12,889 nt of DNA from Treponema sp. UBA1240 (GTDB lineage Bacteria > Spirochaetota > Spirochaetia > Treponematales > Treponemataceae). The notes under the pieces were generated by a model. It ran no database searches, was not told where the DNA came from, and saw only the letters and a list, made by a program, of their open reading frames with translations. The stretch lies in contig DBWK01000082.1 in the NCBI GenBank assembly GCA_002308875.1, positions 3,971-16,859 of the forward strand, in the 5' to 3' direction. The stretch's first letter is position 1; the number at the start of each line of letters is the position of its first letter. Below, piece by piece: positions 1-6,181 of this stretch. The position numbers and the translations under genes are program-made.

Positions 1-288
1 GCAACTGCTGGTGGTTCTGCGCTTCAGGGTGAGAGTGCGCTTGAAGGGGCGTTGCGGGAGCTGCGTGAAGAGACCGGGATTGTTGCCGAAACTCTTGAGC
101 AGTTGGACTGGTCTTTGGGAGGAAGCTGCATTCATTGCCGCTTTTTGTGTGTGACCGACTGCGATAAAGATTCCATAAAGTTTCAGGAAGGCGAAACCTG
201 TGATTACCGTTGGGTTAAGGCGCAGGAGCTTTTAGCAATGCCGGATACAGAACTGGTGGGTAAGGAAATGCTTAAGCATGTAAGGTGA
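1..288 (+). CDS. Nudix hydrolase, 5' end outside window
   Basis: Nudix enzymes hydrolyse nucleoside diphosphates linked to another moiety, using a Mg-binding Nudix box. The frame is open from base 1 and shows 95 residues before the TGA at 286-288. A complete Nudix box (G-x5-E-x7-REUxEExGU) occupies visible residues 5-27: G5, E11, R19-E20, E23-E24, G26-I27. The apparent TTG start at 52 lies inside this box, so it cannot be the real start, and the true N-terminus (probably about 50-70 residues) is upstream of the window. The TAGG stretch just before the box resembles the class of small Nudix proteins that clean up nucleotides, but the substrate cannot be read from sequence. The next gene starts 7 bases after the stop, so the two are probably co-transcribed. 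The family call is firm; the specific activity is unknown. Confidence 0.88.
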   Translation, partial: ATAGGSALQGESALEGALRELREETGIVAETLEQLDWSLGGSCIHCRFLCVTDCDKDSIKFQEGETCDYRWVKAQELLAMPDTELVGKEMLKHVR

Positions 289-295
289 GGTAAAA

Positions 296-862
296 ATGAA
301 AAACATTTACGACGGATGCCCAAAGTTTGAAAACGTCCGTTGGCTATTGCGTTTTGTAGAAAAGTCTGATTCGGAAGATTTGCTAAAGGTTTACGGGGAC
401 AAAAATGCTCTCCCGTTTTTTAACAGCGACAATTGCGACGGCGACAATTTTTATTATCATACAAAAGAACTCATGGATAAGGCCATAGATTTTTGGCTTT
501 ATTCTTACCGCGAAAAGTGGTTTGTGCGCTGGGCTATTATTGATAAGGCAACCGGTAAGGCGATTGGTACCATCGAGTCCTTCAAGCGACTTTCTGAAGA
601 TGATTTTAATGAATCTGGCGTTCTTCGGCTCGATGTTGGAAGCTCTTATGAGAGGGCTGGGGTTCTTGAAGAAATCATGTCACTTATTGTTCCTCATATT
701 TTTGAAATGTTTGACTGCAAGCAGGTAGTGACTAAGGTTCCTGTTTATGCAGTGGAACGTGCTGCTGCTGCCGAAGCTTTAGGTTTTGAAAAAACAGATT
801 CGCTTCTGGTTGCAAAAGATGGTGTTGCGTTTAACGGGTATTGGATTTTAAAGAAAAAATAG
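296..862 (+). CDS. GNAT family N-acetyltransferase-like protein
   Basis: This 188-residue cytoplasmic protein is likely an acetyl-CoA-dependent acyltransferase of the GNAT fold. It resembles the group that acetylates protein N-termini or small amines, but the acceptor is unknown. Residues 14-60 look like the beta1-alpha1-alpha2 start. IDKATGKAIGTIE near residue 80 matches the beta2-beta3 hairpin, and LRLDVGSSYERAGVLEEI near 110-130 occupies the place of beta4 and the acetyl-CoA pyrophosphate loop. A C-terminal stretch ending in AAAEALGFEKT is the usual 'A..LGF' signature. The loop lacks a clean Q/R-x-x-G-x-G/A, with YERAG in its place, so cofactor binding or activity may be altered. An AGGTGAGG ribosome binding site (283-290) overlaps the stop of the upstream Nudix gene and supports the ATG at 296. 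GNAT fold is likely; function is not assigned. Confidence 0.78.
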   Translation: MKNIYDGCPKFENVRWLLRFVEKSDSEDLLKVYGDKNALPFFNSDNCDGDNFYYHTKELMDKAIDFWLYSYREKWFVRWAIIDKATGKAIGTIESFKRLSEDDFNESGVLRLDVGSSYERAGVLEEIMSLIVPHIFEMFDCKQVVTKVPVYAVERAAAAEALGFEKTDSLLVAKDGVAFNGYWILKKK

Positions 863-1163
863 ATGATTCTCAGCGTTTCCCGGCAGACTGACATTCCTGC
901 ATTTTTCTCGCGATGGTTTTTCAAGCGAGGAACTGATTCAAAAAATCACCGGTAAGGATAGTACGTTTAAGCAGGATAAAAATCAGCGGGCGGGTTGCAG
1001 TTGTGTTTCCAGTGTGGACATTGGAGTGTATAATACCTGTCGTCACAATTGCATTTACTGTTATGCAAACCGCTCGAGTGATATTCAGATTATGGATTAT
1101 GATGAAAGTTCGCCTTTGTTGTGTTCAAAGCTTCAAGATGATGATACAATAAAAGATAGATAA
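863..1163 (+). pseudogene. DUF1848 gene remnant (head and tail only, frameshifted)
   Basis: An ATG directly abuts the GNAT stop codon and begins MILSVSRQTDIPAFFSRWFF, the characteristic N-terminus of DUF1848 proteins. That frame stops at a TAA after 31 codons. From about 918 a second frame (+1) carries the characteristic C-terminus of the same family: an EELIQKITGKD stretch, KDKNQR-like residues, then YNTCRHNCIYCYAN with cysteines in C-x3-C-x2-C spacing (codons 1038-1061), ending at the TAA at 1161-1163. Family members are around 300 residues, so roughly 200 internal codons are missing and the two ends are joined out of frame near 918-926. The cysteine motif looks like a radical-SAM-type [4Fe-4S] site, which this family carries near its C-terminus. 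With the centre gone, activity is very unlikely. The family assignment is from memory of its conserved ends. Confidence 0.8.
1145..1150 (+). promoter_or_regulatory. Possible -10 element upstream of tautomerase gene
   Basis: TACAAT (five of six matches to TATAAT) sits 24 bases before the tautomerase ATG, inside the tail of the decayed DUF1848 gene. The hexamer 17 bases upstream, TGTTCA at 1122-1127, is a poor -35. It may drive the tautomerase gene separately from the left cluster; this is weak evidence. Confidence 0.25.
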
Positions 1164-1174
1164 AAGGAATTATT

Positions 1175-1534
1175 ATGCCGTTAGTAAAAATAAATATGCT
1201 TGCCGGGAAAACTCCTGAATTTAAGAAGACTGTTTTTGATTGTATTCACGAAGGATTAATTGACGCCTTTGGAATTGCCGGCTGGGACAGGTTTCAGAGA
1301 ATTGAGGAATTTGATAAGTCCAGTTGGGAAGCGCCTGAAGGTAAAACCGAAAACTTTATGATTATTGAACTCACAATTTTCCCAGGAAGAACCCACGAAC
1401 AGAAAAAGTGTGTTATTGAAAAAATTACAGGCTTGCTGTTTGAAAAACTTGGAATCCCCGCGACTGATGTTTTTATAGTGATGAACGAACCGTCGCTGGA
1501 AAACTGGGGCATGGGAGGAAACCTGAAATGTTAA
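1175..1534 (+). CDS. Tautomerase family protein
   Basis: This 119-residue cytoplasmic protein belongs to the tautomerase superfamily, whose members use an N-terminal proline, exposed by removal of the initiator Met, as the catalytic base. Pro2 follows Met directly (MPLVKINMLAGKT). The length is about twice that of 60-residue 4-oxalocrotonate tautomerase and matches the longer Tautomerase_2-type group. Supporting features are DRFQRIEEFD near residues 38-47, IELTIFPGRTHEQKK in the second beta-alpha unit, and a C-terminal VFIVMNEPSLENWG, which is typical of the group. An AAGGA ribosome binding site at 1164-1168 with a 6-base spacer fixes the start. The substrate is unknown and no neighbouring gene points to a catabolic pathway. 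It lies directly after the DUF1848 remnant. Confidence 0.87.
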   Translation: MPLVKINMLAGKTPEFKKTVFDCIHEGLIDAFGIAGWDRFQRIEEFDKSSWEAPEGKTENFMIIELTIFPGRTHEQKKCVIEKITGLLFEKLGIPATDVFIVMNEPSLENWGMGGNLKC

Positions 1535-1592
1535 TCGATGAATGTTTGAATCCTTATAGTTGCGTTATGAGTCAGCCGGTGAGAGCGGAAGC

Positions 1593-3860
1593 ATGAGAAA
1601 ATTTTTTATTATCATCGTCAACGTGATTATAATTTCAGCCATATTGATTTTCGTGGTTCTCTACTCAAGATTTGAGCACAGAGAATCTTACGGAAGGCAG
1701 ATTGAGTACTTTGAAAACACGACAGTCACCATGGAGCGCGTAACGGCGAACTACTTGGAGGGCGAACAAAGAATCTGCGACGTATGGGCACAGTACATCA
1801 ACAACAAGGGCATGACGATTGAAGAAGCAACCGAATTTATCCGCTCATCGCAAGTGCTTGGAATCACATCGGCTCATTTGATTAAAGTCGACAGCCTCAC
1901 CGGTCTTTCCACACGCCCAAAACAAGGCAAGGCTGATGACTATGCAGTTTCTTATAAACGGGTGGCGCTTCTTGAAAACGCGGATTGGATTCATGAAATC
2001 GGAAAGTCGATAAATGTAACACGCGCATACACAAACCCGATGAACGGCGAACAATCACTGGCTTTTTGCAACAAGATTACGCTGTATGATGAGCAAAACG
2101 AATCTTCCGTACCTGCAATTCTGCTGCGGGTTTTGCCCATTTCGGAACTGGAACAAAAATGGGTTTTCCCGCAAACAGAGCTTGTAAACGGGGAGCTGTC
2201 CATAATCGATGCAAACGGAGATTACGTTCTCAAAGGATATGGCTTTAAGAATTCCAGCTTTTTTGAGTTCTACAAATCGTACAACCCAACGCAGCAAGCA
2301 TCTTCCGAAAAATTATTCAACAGAATCACATCATCGACAGGCTTTGTTTCAATGATTAACTCGCACGGTCAGCCGTGCATTCTTGCTTTCACACCAGTTT
2401 CTGCCACAGCCGGTTGGACTCTTCTTGGTCTTGTTCCGGCAGAAGATCTAAGCGTAGATACTGAAAACTGGCTGCTCTTCGGGGTTGTTTCCGTCGGTTT
2501 GTTGCTTCTGTTCCTCTGTGACTTGTTCTATGTGCTTTATCTGAACAAGCGCCTTCAGATTACGGCCAGAGAAGCAAGGTCTGCAAACAAGGCAAAGACC
2601 GATTTTCTTTCTACAATGTCCCACGACATCCGCACCCCGATGAACGCAATCGTCGGCCTTACAACCATTGCCGAGAAAAACCTTGATGATGTGGCAGCAA
2701 CAAGAGAAAGCTTTCGGAAAATCGGGCTTGCAAGCAATCATTTGCTGACGCTTATTAACGACATTCTTGATATATCAAAAGTTGAAAGCGGAAAACTGAA
2801 ACTGAATCCGCTGACGTTTTCGCTTATGGAAACAGTCGAGAATCTTGTCAATATTTCACAACCCATGATAAAGGAAAAGAATATTGATTTCAATTTCCGT
2901 GTTGAGCAGTTGGAAAAGGAATACCTCTATACGGACCAGCTCCGTCTGAATCAGATTTTTATCAATATTCTCTCCAATGCCATTAAATACACTGAACCGG
3001 GCGGAAACGTAAGTGCTATGGTGCGTGAGGAAAATAGCGAAAAATCAGGCTGTGTGAGATTGATCTATGTCGTGGCAGATACAGGCATAGGCATGAGCCC
3101 GGAATTCATGGCAATCATGTATCAACCTTTTTCACGCCAGATAGACAGCCGCGTAAACAGCGTTCAAGGAACAGGTCTTGGTCTGGCTATTACAAAACAG
3201 ATGGTTGAACTGCTCGGTGGAACGATTGATTGTCAGAGTGAGCAAGGGAAGGGAACAGCATTTACGGTTGTGCTGGATGTTCAAATGGCTGACAGACAGC
3301 GTGAAGCTGCGCTGCCTTCGTCTTTTGATGTTTTGACTGGTGATGATGATGAAATCATGCTGCGGACGACAGAAGACAATCATGAACCCAGGTGTTATAA
3401 GATTAATGAGCTGATTGGTGCAGGTTCTAAGTCTGCCGAACCAGAAAATGATAATTCCGATTTGAACGGCATGCATGTTCTCGTTGCGGAAGACATCGAC
3501 GTGAACTGGGAAATCATATCCAATATTCTCGGCATGTTCGGCATAACATGTGACCGCGCGGAAAACGGACGAATCTGCGTTGAGATGATGAGCAAAGCTA
3601 AAGAAGGCAGCTATGATTTGATTTTTATGGATGTGCAGATGCCTGAAATGAATGGTCTCGACGCAACCAGAGCAGTCCGAAAGTTAGAAAGCAAGTGGGC
3701 ATCATCGATACCGATTGTCGCAATGACGGCAGATGCATTTTCTGAAAACGTTACGGAGTGTCTTAATGCGGGAATGAACGGTCATATTGCAAAACCGGTA
3801 GACATCAAATTAATCATAAAGGAAATTCGAAGAATCAAGGAGCGTGCGAATAAATCATGA
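1593..3860 (+). CDS. Hybrid sensor histidine kinase/response regulator
   Basis: This is an inner-membrane sensor of 755 residues. A membrane segment (about 5-25) is followed by a periplasmic domain (about 30-290) of Cache-like size, a second membrane segment (about 293-317) and a short linker with no clear HAMP domain. The dimerisation domain holds the phospho-acceptor His344 in SHDIRTPMN. The ATPase domain shows the N box near 450-475, G1 DTGIGM at 496-501 and G2 GTGLGL at 526-531. A linker of about 60 residues, rich in acidic residues, leads to a receiver domain (about 627-750) with acidic pocket E633-D634, phospho-acceptor Asp680 in MDVQMPEMNG and Lys734 in KP. There is no Hpt or DNA-binding domain. 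I prefer ATG 1593, preceded by GAGAGCGGA and followed directly by MRKFF and the first membrane segment; a TTG at 1560 would add 11 residues without a ribosome binding site. Its end overlaps the lipoprotein gene by 4 bases, suggesting a common signal. Confidence 0.93.
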   Translation: MRKFFIIIVNVIIISAILIFVVLYSRFEHRESYGRQIEYFENTTVTMERVTANYLEGEQRICDVWAQYINNKGMTIEEATEFIRSSQVLGITSAHLIKVDSLTGLSTRPKQGKADDYAVSYKRVALLENADWIHEIGKSINVTRAYTNPMNGEQSLAFCNKITLYDEQNESSVPAILLRVLPISELEQKWVFPQTELVNGELSIIDANGDYVLKGYGFKNSSFFEFYKSYNPTQQASSEKLFNRITSSTGFVSMINSHGQPCILAFTPVSATAGWTLLGLVPAEDLSVDTENWLLFGVVSVGLLLLFLCDLFYVLYLNKRLQITAREARSANKAKTDFLSTMSHDIRTPMNAIVGLTTIAEKNLDDVAATRESFRKIGLASNHLLTLINDILDISKVESGKLKLNPLTFSLMETVENLVNISQPMIKEKNIDFNFRVEQLEKEYLYTDQLRLNQIFINILSNAIKYTEPGGNVSAMVREENSEKSGCVRLIYVVADTGIGMSPEFMAIMYQPFSRQIDSRVNSVQGTGLGLAITKQMVELLGGTIDCQSEQGKGTAFTVVLDVQMADRQREAALPSSFDVLTGDDDEIMLRTTEDNHEPRCYKINELIGAGSKSAEPENDNSDLNGMHVLVAEDIDVNWEIISNILGMFGITCDRAENGRICVEMMSKAKEGSYDLIFMDVQMPEMNGLDATRAVRKLESKWASSIPIVAMTADAFSENVTECLNAGMNGHIAKPVDIKLIIKEIRRIKERANKS

Positions 3861-5176
3861 CAAAGAGAAAGAATATGGTGATGAAAAAGGCGATATACAC
3901 AATCTTAGCGCTTCTGCTGTTCTTGGGGCTGGCATCATGTAATGCCAAGAAGCAGCAAGCAAATACTGAAGAAGGTTTCCGGCCGGCTTTAGATACTTCC
4001 GTTAAAGGCCACATCAACTTTGCCGGCAGTTATAACAACTTTGAAGCGCTGGAAACTGAGTTTAACCGTTTCAATGAATATTATCCGAACGTGGAGCTTG
4101 TATACACAAAGATTGACGATTATAACAATATGCTCGGCATGGTTCTGAATGGAAAAGATGCACCTGACGTTTATGTAACTAATTCTTGGATGTATGGCCG
4201 CGAGCAGTATAAGGCTTGCTTAGACCATGCCGAAGATTTGTCTGATCCCTCGCTTGGTCTTGATTTGGGCTGCATCCGCAGCAATATCCTCTTGAAGACA
4301 GACGACGGCACGCTCCCGATGGTTCCAGTTTTTTCAACCACATACGGTATGCTTGTAAATAACGACCTGTTCCAAAAGGAAGGTATTAAAGTTCCTTCCA
4401 CTTATAAAGAGATGGTTGCCGCGTACAAGGCCTTTCGTGAAAAGGGTTATGAAAATCCACTCATGGGTTTTAGCGCAACAGAGAGAACATCGATTTTCAC
4501 ATTAATCAGCTATCCTTTCTTTTTCTCAACAGTGGCGCATGATGAGAAAGTAATCGAAAAAATGAACGCACTTGAACCTTCAGCCGGTGAATATATGCGG
4601 CCAACCCTTGAGAAGATGCAACAGTTTCTAAACGACATTTGTGTAAATCTTGATGCATGCAACGCTATAAAAAACTATTATGATGCCGTAATTATGCGCT
4701 TTTTTGAAGGTGATGTGCCTATGATGACCGGCTCAGGAGATATCGTTTCTGGAACTAAAAAGCGGGAAAGTGTTTCCAAAGCATTTGTCGCCAAACCGTT
4801 CGCATATACGTTTGTACCGATTCCAATCTCAGACGAAGGTTCTTTCTTCCTCGACATGCCGAATCTTCAGTTTTCGGTCAACAAAGAAAGCCCAAATCTG
4901 GAAATTGCAAATGAATTCATGCGTTTTCTGATTTCGTCGCGGGAACTTAACGAAATGGCGCAGAACAAGGGGCTTACGTCGCCGACCAAAGACTTGTCTT
5001 TTAACAGCATGTATGCCGCTTTCGGGAATATCCCGGAATCACGGATTTTGTCGCCCGAAGAGTTCGGCTTGACAGATGACGCAGCTGTTCAGTTAAGATT
5101 GGCCGTTTACAAATTTGCGAAAGGTGAATTGACCATAGACGAGGCAGTTGCTGCTTATGGCACTTTTGCAGAATAG
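3857..5176 (+). CDS. Extracellular solute-binding lipoprotein (ABC sugar-binding type)
   Basis: This 439-residue protein resembles family 1 solute-binding proteins, which capture sugars or oligosaccharides outside the inner membrane. The N-terminus is basic, followed by a hydrophobic core (residues 12-25) and a lipobox LASC with Cys28 as the predicted lipid anchor. After it come the family's INFAGSYNNFEALETEFNRF start, the FNEYYPNVELVY strand, and the NGKDAPDVYVTN segment. ATG 3857 overlaps the kinase stop as ATGA, which indicates translational coupling. ATG codons at 3875 and 3881 (MKKAIYT) would give a tidier signal peptide and follow a purine-rich AAGAGAAAG stretch, so the true start may be 3881. 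No permease or ATPase gene is present nearby. Together with the kinase overlap this suggests a role as ligand-binding co-receptor for the kinase, although a transporter elsewhere could use it. The ligand is unknown. Confidence 0.87.
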   Translation: MTKRKNMVMKKAIYTILALLLFLGLASCNAKKQQANTEEGFRPALDTSVKGHINFAGSYNNFEALETEFNRFNEYYPNVELVYTKIDDYNNMLGMVLNGKDAPDVYVTNSWMYGREQYKACLDHAEDLSDPSLGLDLGCIRSNILLKTDDGTLPMVPVFSTTYGMLVNNDLFQKEGIKVPSTYKEMVAAYKAFREKGYENPLMGFSATERTSIFTLISYPFFFSTVAHDEKVIEKMNALEPSAGEYMRPTLEKMQQFLNDICVNLDACNAIKNYYDAVIMRFFEGDVPMMTGSGDIVSGTKKRESVSKAFVAKPFAYTFVPIPISDEGSFFLDMPNLQFSVNKESPNLEIANEFMRFLISSRELNEMAQNKGLTSPTKDLSFNSMYAAFGNIPESRILSPEEFGLTDDAAVQLRLAVYKFAKGELTIDEAVAAYGTFAE

Positions 5177-5180
5177 GAGA
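5175..5180 (+). promoter_or_regulatory. Ribosome binding site fixing the 5187 start
   Basis: AGGAGA overlaps the lipoprotein stop codon (TAG at 5174-5176) and lies 6 bases before ATG 5187. It selects that start over the ATG at 5148, which lies inside the lipoprotein gene and has no comparable site. Confidence 0.75.
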
Positions 5181-5186
5181 AATAAT

Positions 5187-5603
5187 ATGTATGAAACAAA
5201 GATTGCAGGGTTTATCCGAAAACAAAAAGTCGCATTTATATGCTCAGTAGACGAAGAGGGCTTCCCGAACGTAAAGGCTATGCTTAAGCCGCGTAAAATC
5301 GTAGGCCTGAAAGAGTTCTATTTTTCAACAAACACTTCGTCAATGCGCGTCAAACAGTTCAGAGAAAACCCGAACGCGAGCATTTATTTTTATCATAAAG
5401 GACTGATTAAATACGAAGGCGTTATGCTCAAAGGCAGAATGGAAGTGCTCACGGACCAGCAGACAAAAGACGAAATCTGGCGGACAGGTGACACAATCTT
5501 TTATAAGCAAGGCAAAACAGATCCGGACTATTGCGTGCTCAAGTTCACGGCTCAAAGCGGCAGGTATTACTGTGACCTGAAGACTGAAAATTTTGAGATT
5601 TAG
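5187..5603 (+). CDS. Pyridoxamine 5'-phosphate oxidase family (FMN-binding split-barrel) protein
   Basis: This 138-residue protein has the split beta-barrel of the pyridoxamine-phosphate-oxidase-like family. These are usually homodimeric flavin-binding proteins acting as small redox enzymes or stress proteins, and mostly not true vitamin B6 oxidases. Visible signs are the helix then strand VAFICSVDEEGFPNVKAM (about residues 15-32), the strand FYFSTNTSSMRVKQFRENPNASIYF (about 45-70), where the family contacts the flavin phosphate, and the barrel strand GVMLKGRMEVL. The C-terminal YCVLKFTAQSGRYYCDLKT matches the last barrel strands. The length suits the short general-stress-protein-26-like group. 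It starts 10 bases after the lipoprotein stop and is likely co-transcribed with the kinase-lipoprotein pair, but a functional link is not evident. Cofactor and substrate are inferred from family only. Confidence 0.83.
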   Translation: MYETKIAGFIRKQKVAFICSVDEEGFPNVKAMLKPRKIVGLKEFYFSTNTSSMRVKQFRENPNASIYFYHKGLIKYEGVMLKGRMEVLTDQQTKDEIWRTGDTIFYKQGKTDPDYCVLKFTAQSGRYYCDLKTENFEI

Positions 5604-5625
5604 AAGTGATGATTAAATCAGTCTT

Positions 5626-6150
5626 ATGAAACAGCTTTTTGAAATAGATCTTAAAGATTACAACAAAAAAGACAATGTTTTCCGCAGACCTTCCGCAAGG
5701 GCAATTATTATTAAAGATAATAAGCTAGCACTTGTGTACAGTATAAAAGAAAAGTACTACAAATTCCCGGGCGGCGGAATTCATGATTATGAAGATAAAC
5801 GTGAAGCGCTTATTCGAGAAGTTAGGGAAGAAACCGGCTTGATTGTTATTCCAGAGAGCATACGAGAATTCGGCAGTGTACTGCGCAGGCAAAAAAGCGA
5901 TAAGAGTCCTCATACTATTTTTGAACAGGAAAACTTTTATTACCGCTGTGATGTTAAGGATGAGTGTGCAAATCAGGAACTGGATGATTACGAACGTGAA
6001 GCAGGATTTATCCTTAAAACAGTGGACATCGATGAAGCTATAGCAGCGAATGAGATATATACGAGTGATGTTTATTTTAATGAGGTAATGATTAAAAGAG
6101 AACTCAGAGTTTTAAAGATTGTAAAAGACCACTGTTATTTTTCCGGTTGA
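5626..6150 (+). CDS. Nudix hydrolase
   Basis: A complete 174-residue Nudix-fold protein, unrelated in detail to the one at the left edge. The strands around SARAIIIKDNKLALVYS (residues 23-39) and KFPGGG (46-51) lead into a perfect Nudix box at residues 50-72: G50, E56, R64-E65, E68-E69, G71-L72, providing the Mg-binding glutamates. The region after the box (FENFYYRCDV-like, DDYEREAGF) is the variable substrate-selecting part; the substrate cannot be assigned. It begins 22 bases after the preceding gene without a convincing ribosome binding site, so the ATG at 5626 rests on alignment of the fold, and translation may rely on coupling. Its stop codon (6148-6150) lies within the probable uvrA -35 element. 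Confidence 0.88.
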   Translation: MKQLFEIDLKDYNKKDNVFRRPSARAIIIKDNKLALVYSIKEKYYKFPGGGIHDYEDKREALIREVREETGLIVIPESIREFGSVLRRQKSDKSPHTIFEQENFYYRCDVKDECANQELDDYEREAGFILKTVDIDEAIAANEIYTSDVYFNEVMIKRELRVLKIVKDHCYFSG

Positions 6151-6175
6151 CTATACTTTTGTATGTATGTAATAT
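6147..6175 (+). promoter_or_regulatory. Probable sigma-70-type promoter of uvrA
   Basis: TTGACT (6147-6152; five of six consensus bases) and TAATAT (6170-6175; four of six) are separated by exactly 17 bases. The -35 overlaps the stop codon of the Nudix gene. Counting 7 bases beyond the -10 puts transcription start at about 6182, which is the A of the uvrA ATG, so the transcript may have no leader or almost none. The sequence before the ATG has only a poor Shine-Dalgarno match (TGAG, too close). Confidence 0.5.
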
Positions 6176-6181
6176 GAGCTC

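Noticed and set aside
863..1174. Integron-type cassette recombination sites around the small left-end genes
   Set aside because: Cassettes are known in some treponemes, so I looked for paired core sites and long imperfect palindromes between the genes; the gaps are too short and none is visible.
1560..1592. TTG start adding 11 residues to the histidine kinase
   Set aside because: No ribosome binding site in front of it; the ATG at 1593 has a purine-rich site and places the membrane segment directly after a short basic N-terminus.
5148..5186. Earlier ATG for the pyridoxamine-oxidase-like gene
   Set aside because: It lies inside the lipoprotein gene and lacks a ribosome binding site, while ATG 5187 has AGGAGA at proper distance and gives the normal family N-terminus.
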